Part shown: positions 48,015 through 59,167 of the stretch, in pieces
How positions within the stretch are numbered: position 1 is the stretch's first letter
How the letters are laid out: the number at the start of each line of letters is the position of its first letter
Assembly: GCA_029448655.1 (NCBI GenBank)
Contig: JACCLO010000010.1
Location: 1,798,001 to 1,862,000 of the forward strand
Reading direction: 5' to 3'
Origin: Wolfiporia cocos
Taxonomy: Eukaryota; Basidiomycota; Agaricomycetes; Polyporales; Phaeolaceae
DNA length: 64,000 bases
Position numbers and translations under genes: made by a program
The notes under the pieces: generated by a model
Told to the model about the DNA's origin: nothing
Database searches by the model: none
Seen by the model: only the letters and a program-made list of their open reading frames with translations

Positions 48015-51000
48015 ATGGACGCGACTACACTCCTCGCCAATACCCTATCTCCAGGTGCGTGCCCCCGTGCCGCCCTCATTTTCGGGCGTGTTATAGGCTC
48101 CTACTCGACTAAAAACGTTTCCTCTGCCCGTTGTAGACGCGGCTACGCGTGATGATGCCACACGACAGTTGGAGGCGGCCTCACGGGAGAACTATGTGAG
48201 CTATTCGCCTCGCGTACAGGCTAGAAAACTGTTACTAATGTCTGCGGCCATGGCGCGCAGCCCGCGTACATGTTGATGTTATGCGCTGAGCTCGGAAACG
48301 AGAACTCTCCTCAACACGTACGGAATGCAGCTGGTCTCGCGTTGAAGAACACACTAGCCGCACGAGTGAGTGTCTGGTGGCCCCTGCTCAGTTCTGCCCG
48401 CGTCTTAACGCGTTTCCCAGGAAAGTGCACGTCAATTAGAATATACGAACAGATGGCTTGCGCTAGACGAGAACACGAGGAACAAGGTCAAGCAGGATGC
48501 TTTGATGGCACTCAGCTCTCCAAACGCCAGGATCGGTACCGTCTCCGCACAGGTCGTCGCCGCGATAGCCGCCGTCGAGCTGCCCCAAGGCTTGTGGATG
48601 GAGGTGATCGAAGTCCTCCTTGGGTTCGTGAACAACCCAGCGAATGCCAACCTGAGGATCGCTACGCTTCAAACTATTGGGTTCATTTGCGAGTCCATCG
48701 TGCGTGCCATTGCTGGATGTTTCGGTAGCTTCTGACATGGCTCCCAGAAACCTGATATTTTGACCATGCGCGCAAATGAAATATTGACGGCTGTCATTCA
48801 AGGCGCTCGTAAGGAGGAGCCGTCTCCCGAGGTCCAGCTAGCTGCGATAAATGCTCTCCTTAACTCGCTCGAGTTCGTGCGCGAAAACTTCGAACGCGAG
48901 GTCACATTCGTTCTTGTCTCAACCGCCCGTCTTTGCTAACATGTCTATAGGGGGAGAGGAATTACATCATGCAGGTCGTCTGCGAGGCGACGCAGAATCC
49001 TTCGACCGCCGTGCAAGCCGGCGCATTTCAGTGTCTAGTAAAAATAATGACGCTATACTACGACAAAATGGGCTTCTATATGGAACGTGCTCTGTTCGGT
49101 GTAAGTCTTACACGCTCTTCTGCTAGGGCGCCTCACTCATGTGGCGATGACAGCTTACCGTGGTGGGCATGCAACACAATGACGAGTCGATTGCTCTTCA
49201 GGCGGTTGAATTTTGGTCTACAGTATGCGAGCTTGAGACCGAGCTGAACTGGGAGGCAGCGGAGGTAAGCATGTTCAATCGCTCGATGAGCATTTCCGGA
49301 CTCACCACTTCTTCAGGCACGTGAGTATGGGGAGGTTCCAGAAAATGAGTGCAGTGGATTTGCACAGACTGCTCTACCCGAGATCCTACCAGTCATACTG
49401 CAACTTCTGACCCGTCAGGAGGAGGACGCCGACGAGGATGAGTGGAACATCTCTATGGCGGCTGGAACATGTCTGGGTCTCCTTGCACAGGCAGTTGGCG
49501 ACGTGATTGTGACTGCTGTGATTCCGTTTATTGAGGCCCACATCCGGTCCCCGGACTGGCACTACCGGGAGGCTGCGGTCATGACCTTTGGCTCCATCAT
49601 GGAAGGACCTGACCCGCTCAATCTCACGCCGTTGGTCAACCAAGCGCTTCCGATCCTCATCGACATGATGTCCGACACCAACCTGCATGTCAAGGACACC
49701 GTGGCGTGGACCCTCGGGCGGATCTGCGACATTCTGATTGCCACAATCAAGCCCGACGTTCACCTCCACCCGCTCATCTCCGCCCTGGTCTCTGGCCTGC
49801 AAGATATTCCTCGCATCGTCGCAAACTGCTGCTGGGCGCTGATGAACTTGGCTGACCAACTGGGCATTCCCGAAGGAGAGGACCCGCAATCTGCCACTTC
49901 TGGCCCGCTGTCACCATTTGTTGAAGGCATCGTTCAGGCGCTGCTTCGTGTTACCGAGACGTGAGTCTGTTCGTCCGTCCTCGTTTCGCTCCTAGTTCAT
50001 ACCGTCTGCAGCTCGAGCAATGAAGGTAACTACCGCACTGCGGCCTACGAAGCTATTACTTCCTTCATGACACATTCAACTTTGGACTCAATACCGGTCA
50101 TCCAAAACACACTTGTCGCGATCTTACATAGAATGGAGCACTTGCTGAACATGCAGGTGAGGTGCACTTTCTAAGCCCGAGTGCATATGACTTATGAGTG
50201 GCTACAGAATCAAATTGTCGGCGTCGATGATCGTAACAACTGGAACGACCTTCAAAGCAATTTCTGCAGCGTTCTCATCGTAAGTTGACGCAATCGCGCC
50301 GTTTGAACCATGAATTAACGCCACCCTTACTTCCAGAGCATTGTCCGCAAGCTGGGCGATGGCATTCAACCACTTGCCGATCGCATCATGACCCTCATCT
50401 TGCAGTTGCTTCAATCTTCAGCGAAAACATCGACAGTTGTGGAGGATGCGTTCCTGGTTGTCGGCTCTGTTGCATCATGTATGCCGTGTTGCACAAGTTT
50501 ATCTGCAGAAAGGGCTGATCAGCATTGTGTACAGCGCTCGAGCAGCGGTTTGCGCCATACACCCAAGCCTTCCTTCAATTCCTGTACCCGGCTCTCAAGG
50601 CACACGAGGATTCACAATTGTCTACGGTTGCCATTGGCGTCATAGGTGATATCTCGCGTGCGCTTGGCGAGCAGAGCGTGCAGTATGCGGGCGCGTTCGT
50701 CACTGTGCTCCTCGAGAACTTGCAGAGTGACGTTCTAGACCGCAATGTTAAGGTTCCGATCCTCTCGTGCTTCGGCGATATTGCTTTGGCTATTGGTCCC
50801 GCATACGAGCCCTACTTGGCCACCACCATGACCGTGCTTCGGCAGGCTGGCTCCATCCAAGCGAACCCGGTAGGCTCTCGTGTGTCCCCCTATTGTGATT
50901 TGTCCTGACGACTGTGATGCGGTAGCTTGATGTCGACTTCTCTGACTACGTGCAAGCTCTCCGCGAGGGCATCATGGAGGCGTACACCGGGATTGTGACG

Positions 51001-51397
51001 GGTTTCAAGAACACTGAAAAAGGTCAGCATTGCATGATGTCTTTATCAGGTTGCTCTGTTCGTTGCTAATGTCAGATCTCAGTGGGCTTGCTCCTCCCTC
51101 ATGCTCAGGGCGTCCTTGAAGTGGTTCAGCGCGCTTTGGCCGACAGTGAACGGACAGATTCCACCGTCAGGCTTGCGATCGGTCTTGTTGGCGATTTGGC
51201 GGATTGTTTCCCAGACGGGCAGATCAAGCAGCTCCTGCTGTCGGAGTGGGTCATGAGTGAGTTGCGGACGAAGGGCCGCATGCCACCAGAAACGAAGAAA
51301 ACATTGCGCTGGGCTCGAGAGGTGTGTTCTCAGGCTATTTGCTTTCTTTCGAAAGCTGACGACGTCGGGTCAGATGGTCAAGCGGGCAACCGCGTAG
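48015..51397 (+). CDS. KAP95: Importin subunit beta-1 (karyopherin beta)
   Basis: Exons are 48015-48054, 48137-48195, 48261-48365, 48421-48699, 48748-48900, 48951-49100, 49154-49264, 49317-49960, 50012-50156, 50208-50279, 50337-50478, 50535-50869, 50926-51022, 51083-51321 and 51374-51397 (864 codons plus stop; yeast Kap95 is 861). It carries importin-alpha/cargo complexes through the nuclear pore and is released by Ran-GTP. The whole protein is HEAT repeats. Recognisable blocks are [29 protein letters not shown], the acidic loop [19 protein letters not shown], and [14 protein letters not shown] at the end. The last exon is only 24 nt (MVKRATA plus stop). Confidence 0.95.
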
Positions 51398-52001
51398 ACT
51401 GGACATCTGTCTTTTTCCATGTCTTGCTCGTATCGCTCATAAATTTCTTCATCGACATTCCATGCTTTGCACTTGCCCTCGAATGAAGGTGGCAATAATA
51501 CGTGCCTCGCCTCACATGCACTGTAGAACGGCTGCGAACGCGTCCGTAGGTTTTGGTTCGCCAATGACAACGACTCTTGTTCTTATATTGTATCTCTACT
51601 TCTCAACTGTCAATTCTACCTTGTCCCCCATATTGGCTGGTGCTGCATTCTATGTTTCCGGTAATAAGATCCACTCACTTTGGTTGGTCTCCTGGTTCTA
51701 GCTGTCAGCGAAGATACCATTCCGCGTGCTCTCTTTGCCACTGTTGTCGTGCATGTATTCTACAGTCTTATACAGTGTTTGCGGCTCCCGCTCGACAAAT
51801 GAGGCCCGACGTGAATCGGAAATAAAGTTGGGATAGACTTCGGTTAAGCGAAATATGATATGATCGCCGCGGCTCGGGAGCTAATGGCGTGTGATTAATG
51901 CGTACGCGCCTGCCCCACGGGCAATATAAGCACGTCGTCCAATATGTTTGGCGCAACCGCCCCGTTCTCCTGAGTTCCCCCGCACTTTCACGATCACCAC
52001 C
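51398..52001. other. Intergenic region, importin beta-1 to Lon
   Basis: 604 bp in tandem orientation. No features beyond a presumed 3' end of the importin gene and the Lon promoter. The short frames here are not conserved-looking. Confidence 0.4.
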
Positions 52002-55000
52002 ATGTCCTCTGCGACGCTGCCTGTAATCCCGCTCCCGTATCCCCTCATCTTGCTCCCAACTGCCCGCGCGACTATACCGATCCCCGGCGACGCGGGCGAG
52101 ACATTGCTGCATCTAGTGCAGGAGTCTGATGCTCAACCTATTGTTGCTGCGGTGCCCATACCGTCTGCGGAATCTGATGTTTTACACGACTGGGGCAGCT
52201 CTGCACGCATCGTGCGCCTCGTCCGACCTCCGCGAACTGGTACTCCGAGCCGCGACCGCTCGCGACCTTACTTGCTTACCTTGCACGGTCTCTCCCGTGT
52301 ATACCTGCCGAACGCGAAGGACAGTCAAGGGAAGATCGGCGACCTGCTGGAGCATAAAGTAGAGCTCCATACAAACAACGCTCTTCCCACCGCTGAGGCT
52401 GCGTCGACATTCAAGGCTGCGGCTCTGAAGCTCCTTGACCGGCTTGTCAAGGATGCAGCGAGCGACACCAAGCGGGACTTCTACATGAAGCTAGCTACCA
52501 TGACCGACGAGGTCTCGATACAGCGCACCCCGTGGATGGCCGACATGCTCGTTGCAAACCTTAACGCCGAGTATGCCGATAAGCTCGGTGAGCAGTCATT
52601 CTCTCTAAGATTGCCTACGAGGCTGCTCCGGCGTATTCTCTATATGCGGATATGTCTCATGTATACCATCACGTTTCAACGAGTTCAGATATCCTGCATA
52701 TCTGCAACGTGTAACTAACACCGCATTATTCAGATTATCTATCTGCTGTGGAGCCGGACGACCGATTAAGCCGCGCAACGGCTATGATGGTTAAGCAGAC
52801 CTCGATCTCAGAGGTCAGCAGAAAGATTGCTCAATCCGTCGATGAAAGCCTGTCCAAGCAGCAAAAGGAGTTTTTCTTGCGACAGCAGATGGCAGCCATC
52901 CAGCGCGAGTTACGCGACCTGCAACGCAATCCCAAGAGCCCTACATCTGAGCTGGACGAAGCAGATGAACAAGTCGATGCAGAAGATATGGCTGAGATGC
53001 GAAGCAAGATTGAGGCGATGGCGAAGGATAGCGAAGAGCGTAAATTGGCGGTTAGAGAATGGCGGCGGCTCAGACGTACTCCTTCTACGAGCGTTGAGTC
53101 AGGCGTTATCCGCAATTATGTGCGTCCTTCCGTAGTATTCTACGCTTCTCGAATACAAGAGCTTATATGACTTTCAGTTGGAATGGCTTACTGCCATTCC
53201 GTGGCCCACCTCCGTCTCCTCTTCTCATCTTGCAACTACCGCCGCCCTCCGCGACCGTGATTTCATGGCCAAAGCCAGACAGCAACTAGATGCAGATCAT
53301 TTCGGCCTCGACAAAATCAAGATGCGGCTGACCGAATATTTAGCGGTCGTGAGGCTCAAGGAGTTGCAGTCCGAGAAGGAAGCAAGAATGGCTGCCGAGA
53401 AGGAAGCGCAGTTGCAGTCGCATGCCGGCGTGGCGAGTTCGCAAAATGCTTCGCTTGAAAGCGAGGCGCGTCCTGCCGATCCTGAGTCCCCGAACAAGGC
53501 CCTCGTCAAGGTCTCTCAGGGGACATCAACGCCTTCTGCTCCAATTCCCTTACCAAAGAAGAAAGGTGTGAAAGGACCGATACTTTTGTAAGGCGTCCCC
53601 GCTGCTTCGTTATACTGTTCTATAACGTACAATCGGCAGGTTTGTCGGACCACCTGGCACAGGGAAAACTTCTCTTGGACAGTCGATAGCTCGGGCGTTG
53701 GGCAGACCATTCCAGCGAATTTCACTCGGTGGTGTGCGTGACGAGGCGGAGATCCGAGGTCACCGGAGGACGTATGTCGCCAGTGGTCCGGGAAACATTG
53801 TGCAGGCCCTGAGGAAGGCGGGAAGGCCAGATCCCGTCATTTTACTGTGAGTACGTCCCCCCAGATCGTATGGATGGTGACTGAATCACGTACTAGAGAT
53901 GAAGTGGATAAGCTTGCTAGCAGTAACTTCCACGGCGATCCCGGAGCTGCTCTCCTTGAGGTTCTTGATCCCGAGCAAAACCATTCCTTCAACGTAAGCA
54001 ATATCCTCTGGATCACGCGTAAAATGTCGCCTCTAAACGAATGTGACAGGATCACTACATCAACGTTCCCATTGACTTGAGCCAGGTTCTCTTCATCTGT
54101 ACTGCTAACACGCTCGACACAATTGCCGCACCATTGCTGGACCGTTGCGAGATTGTTCATCTCTCAGGTATGTCATCTATTTCTCACTTTAAGTCGAAGG
54201 TAGGCTAATATAATGTGTAGGGTACACATACGACGAGAAGATGCACATTGCTCGCAAGTTCCTCCTGCCCAAGCAGCTGCAGGCAAATGGTTTGACCACT
54301 GACCATCTCGAGCTCACGGAGCCTGCATTGCTGCGCATCGCAACACACTATACTCGCGAAGCCGGGGTCCGCTCTCTTGAGCGCGCTATCGGGGCCGTCG
54401 TGCGATTCAAAGCCGTCGAATGGGCGGAGTATTGTGACAGCATTGGGGCCGAGCCTGACACACTTGTGCCGCATAGTGAGGGCGAGACGGTCGTCGGTGC
54501 GCCCGCTAAGCAGTACAAGAAGGTCGTCGAAGAGGACGAGCTCGAACAGATCCTCGGGATTGCGCGTTGGGACGAGGAGGAGCGCGAGCGCGAGGAGCGG
54601 CGTGGACTCGTGTATGGCCTCGTCGTCACCGGGATGGGCGAGGGTGGCGTCTTGCCGGTGGAGACTATCGTCGTACCCGGGAGCGGTAAGCTCAAGCTGA
54701 CAGGGAGTCTGGGCGATGTCATCAAGGAGAGCGGCGAGCTTGCGCTGAGCTGGGTGAAGACGCATGCGTACGATCTCTATATTACTAAGTCGCCGTCAGA
54801 GGACCCGCTAAAGAATCCGGATCCAATTGATATTCACCTCCATTTGCCCTCTGGCGCGGTGAAGAAGGATGGGCCTTCGGCTGGCATTGCAATGGTATGT
54901 TCACATAATCCTCGATAGCCGGAGTCTGCTAATTCCTGCCCACGATACTTCAGACATGTGCGTTCGTATCCCTCCTCACAGGGGCTTGTGTTCCCAGCAA

Positions 55001-55323
55001 TGTCGCCATGACTGGAGAGGTATGTTAATGTTCCGGAACATCGAGGGACGGTCGTTGACCTTCTATAGGTCACTCTTCGCGGGCGAGTAGGCCCCGTAGG
55101 TGGAATCAAAGAGAAGGTGCTTGGTGCTCACCGGGCCCAGATTACTACGGTCATTCTACCATGGGCCAATCGGAAGGATGTGGAGCACGATGTGCCACCT
55201 CAAGTTCGGAAGGCCATGCATTTTGTATTTGTGCGTACCCTCGACGAAGTGCTTGAGGCCGCCTTCGGCAAGGGTGTCATTGGGTGGAGGAGGAACATCT
55301 CTCTCGTTGAGAGTCGCTTGTGA
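52002..55323 (+). CDS. Lon protease, peroxisomal type
   Basis: Exons are 52002-52587, 52734-53119, 53178-53587, 53640-53846, 53897-53993, 54050-54167, 54221-54894, 54954-55019 and 55069-55323 (932 codons plus stop). It is an ATP-dependent serine protease that degrades damaged or unassembled proteins. Order of parts: LON substrate-binding domain (from [18 protein letters not shown]), coiled region ([19 protein letters not shown]), AAA+ module with Walker [10 protein letters not shown] near 464-472 and Walker B VILLDEVD near 527-534, then the protease domain with catalytic Ser near 821 ([10 protein letters not shown]) and Lys near 862 (GGIKEK). The C-terminal tripeptide is SRL, a type 1 peroxisomal signal variant, and there is no mitochondrial presequence: the N-terminus begins directly with the LON domain. 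This points to the peroxisomal rather than the mitochondrial paralogue. Confidence 0.94.
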
Positions 55324-55537
55324 GCGCTCTATCGAGCAGGGGTGAGATTACATAAGTTGCATCATAATCACTTGGAGTTGGGACATTCGGAGTATGTACT
55401 ACTATCTATACCGTGATCTCCTTGATTTGTTACTACATTCGACGTTCGTACCATTACATATACCGACTATTGTTCTGTTGTACACTGACCACATACACTG
55501 AATACACTGTACAAGTATTGAAGTCCTTACGGGGTAA
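55324..55537. other. Convergent 3' region, Lon / FIG4
   Basis: 214 bp between the two stop codons. AT-rich, and it must contain both polyadenylation regions. Confidence 0.5.
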
Positions 55538-58500
55538 TCAGTGCATAAGCCCCCCGCCGATCCATTTCTCGTAATCGAATTTCACTGGTAAAGAATCCCG
55601 GTGTCCATCGAGGGCCAGAGGGTTCACGCTCTCTACATAGGTCACGAACACCTCCTCTTTCGTTTCTTGCAGGTATGAGAGCTCGCCTTGGGCTACTAAA
55701 ACGCTAGCCTGATATTTTTCCAGGTCATCACGAGCGACGCTGTCTTCGGAGGTGATAAGCAGAAGCTCCTCGCATTGACCAACGTATCTGACATTTGAAA
55801 TGAGTAATAGAACTCCCTCAAGATATGCATACCAACTCTTCGTATTCCTGTTCTTCTTTGGGCGACACCAAAGGGTTCATGAGATTTGTGGCGATCACCT
55901 CGGTGGATTTAGGATCGAGCTCAACCACCTGCCCGACATGTTTCGATCGAGGTCTGGTGGTACGATCGACGAGCGATATCCGCGAGCGAGGTACAGGGCT
56001 TGAGTTAATCCAACGCCTCACCCCATCCATTAGCCTATAAAGAGCAGTGTTGGTTCATAGATGAACAATTTGATTTCCCAAATACCTCGGATGATGATGA
56101 GAGGACGGATTATGGTGAGGCAGGAATGGACTGTGGTTTATATCGCCCGCTGTCTTCCTAGTAATAGTCATCCAGAGTACATTCGGACGCCGTCAACCTA
56201 CAAAAACGGGGGAGTTAATGCGGCTTACCCCGGCAGCTTGAGTGTACTATTCATTGAGAAGGCGAAGTGCTTGCCGAGAGACGTAAACAGCAGAGGTCGG
56301 TAATATTCTATCCAGAAATCCCCCCTGGTATTCACGAAATGTTCGACCGCCCGTTCGCAGTCCTCTTGGACATATGCACACTCGAGGTGCTCCGGTTTGA
56401 ACCACTTCTGGTAGTTGCCTCTCTGCGGGGAGCGGAGGGGTGTACGCTCTGGATTGATGCCGAGAAAGAGATTGATAGCCGTCTGCTTGTCCGCATCTAT
56501 AGGAGTAGGACATCATTCACTACATGTAGTTTCAAATAGTGTATGAGCCGACATACCTAGCAGCGAATTGGCATAAAACCGGCGCAGATTCTCAATGATA
56601 TCACGCGAATGACTGTTCCAGTGAGGCATGCGCCGATATGTTTCCACTCGATTGACCAGCGCACTTCCTGTATACTGAAGGGCAAGGCCTTGCGCAAACT
56701 CATCAGATTTCGGATAAGGTAATCGTGCCGGTACACCCACTATCACCGTGATCATGATACATTTCCGTGAGCATGTTGACGGCGTCCGAGTCGAATGCAA
56801 GATTTGGAGAATCGACCACACCGAGGGCATATAGCTGGTGTCCTAACGCACGCTTGCCGAATACGAATTGTGCCGCATTGGTGCGGTCCAGGCAGTCGAC
56901 ACAATTTGTGCGGCAGATGCCATTTTGGAGGGACATCGTGGCACGCCACGTCCTGTCGGTTGTATCTCTGACAATGCCGAAGGCTTGTATGAATGTCAAC
57001 TTAACGGTAAACTGTTGCACACCCACCTCTCTTCGATTTGAAGGGCATGTGAATATGGCTCCGGGCCTGAATGGAAAAAGCCCGTCATCTGAATAGATTC
57101 TTCGGCAATGTCTTCAAGGTATCCAATAACATCCTGCGTCTTCCTATAATGATACAATGATCAAAATCCGACCAAATGCACGAGAAATGATGCCTTGCTC
57201 TTTATATGCCCTCGACATATCCCAAGCACGGTATATCATCCGCTTCCCTTGAGGCAAAAACTGGTTTAAATATTCAACACATTGGGTGTACTCCTGACCG
57301 AGTTTCGACTCGCGCGGGACTGGTTCGCGCTTCTTGATGAGGTTGAGTATCATTATAGGTGCGCCGTAACGTGCGAAGAGATTGTCAAAGTGGCGCGCCG
57401 CCGGCGTATAGAATGGGTCCATGACACTGACTACATATATTGCATTGAAATAATGGCTGGTGAAGCACGTATCACGTACTCTCAATTGGTGGCCTTGGGC
57501 TCATGCTGTTCGGCTCCTGTGCCCAGTAGACAGGTATACTTCCGCGATACTGCATTTAAAACGGTCAATCTGGACTAACGGAGACAGTATTCTGCAGCTT
57601 CACCTGAACATAACTAGTGAAGTTCGGGCTCGGCCGCCGGCGTTGTGGCTCGCTTTCCGAACGTCTGGCAGCGGGATAATAGAACGGCGTCGTCAGTGTT
57701 TCCGAAACGATTTGCTCTGTCTCCACTTCATTCGCTACATTTCCCTGCGATTTATCAGCGATAGTGGCACTACTGTGTGCGATGCAACTAACTTCGTCGT
57801 TTACGCCACGCTTGAGATATCGTGCGCCTGCGTGGTGCCGTGATCTTCGCGCGATGAGGGTAATGAATATGACACGCCCCAATACCGTTAATTCTGCGAT
57901 ATCAGATGAGAAGCGTCCGTATTGTTGAAACCGTCGAGATCTTACTGGCTTGGTCGACATGCCCATGGATTAGCGGTAGTAGCCAGTGGGACTTGGCAGC
58001 AAGGGATTTGCCGTCATGAAAGGGCGTAGTCAACATGTGATGATTCCATGCAAATCGATCATTGTATATCCATCGCCTCGCGGGTGGGAGGCCAGTCCTT
58101 GTCAAATTATGTTGCAGGGTCGATGTAAGATCGTACGTGTAGCTAGCGCAAGCCTTATTCACAATGAGTCCTCAGCCACGGTATGAATTCACTGACCTGA
58201 AGTAGAAATTCTTCGACATATCCACTTGTTTGAATATATTCATTAGCCGCTGTTCTTCCGCAGGCCTGTCGATTTTGTGATTGAAACATACAGGCACGAT
58301 GTCCGTATTCTCGCAATGGTAGATATAGTGCCCACCAAGAAGTGCAACTACGGACCGCTTAGAGATCACGATCATATACCATCCGGCCGTAAATTTCACG
58401 AAGCCTGATACATTGGTTATACCGAGTAGTATACAACCATGTAACCGGATTGCGCACCAGCAATGCCGAAAAACACCTTCGCCTTCCCGAGGCCACCACA

Positions 58501-58968
58501 TCCCTTGTTTCCATCTTCAAGCATTTTTAGCATTGCACTCATCTGTTTTCCGCTATAGACTGCCTCGTCCTCGACAACCTCTAATTCATCCTGCGACGTA
58601 CGGTCGATTTTGATAATGCGGTGTCGGGAGTCCGACGTATTGGACGCGACTATGAAGAACCTAAGTCTGTTCTCGTAGAGTATGAACTTATTGAACACTA
58701 GCGAGGAGTCGATGTCGGAGTGCGTGGGTAGAATCCTCGAGGAGGGAGGCCGGGTTGAAGCAGTCTCTATCGCTGCAGACCCAATGCCCTCATCTAATTT
58801 GGACAGAGAGGCAATTTGAACATTATCAAGAGGGGCGACATATGGCGAATGCTGAGACACAGGCGTTATAGTCTCGCTTGAATCAGATGCAACGGGGGCA
58901 TCTCGGGACGACGGGATCTCAAGTCGAGATATTGCCGGAGATGAACCAGAATGAACAGAAGCAGGCAT
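55538..58968 (-). CDS. FIG4: FIG4-type phosphatidylinositol-3,5-bisphosphate 5-phosphatase
   Basis: Exons are 58968-58458, 58404-58197, 58142-57946, 57893-57793, 57744-57604, 57549-57480, 57430-57199, 57143-57027, 56967-56747, 56688-56557, 56496-56229, 56157-56086, 56034-55837 and 55787-55538 (905 codons plus stop; family about 880-910). It is a SAC-domain lipid phosphatase of the vacuolar membrane that works in a complex with the Fab1/PIKfyve kinase and Vac14. SAC blocks seen are [48 protein letters not shown] and the catalytic CX5R motif (C548-VDCLD-R554, in [12 protein letters not shown]). The C-terminal [19 protein letters not shown] and YEKWIGGG parts also fit. Intron 7 (57,198-57,144) appears to use a GC donor (GA|GCAAGG). 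The first 60 residues are a Ser/Pro-rich extension. Confidence 0.95.
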
Positions 58969-59167
58969 TTGACTAAGGTCTCCTTTACAATCTCAGACAG
59001 GACGAAGTCAACGAAATTCAGGATTTCAGGTGTGTGAAAGAGGTCTAATCGAGGGCTGGTCGTCAGACTGCGTGAGGAACATGGGAGTAAGTGGCAAGAT
59101 CAGACGCGGTGGCTGCAAGTGGCTACAGCGCGCTCTGACGCGCTTCCGAACACTCACAGCGACCATC
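58969..59167. promoter_or_regulatory. Divergent promoter, FIG4 / HEATR5-like
   Basis: 199 bp separate the two start codons. No CCAAT or TATA element is evident. Its promoter role is inferred from position only. Confidence 0.45.
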
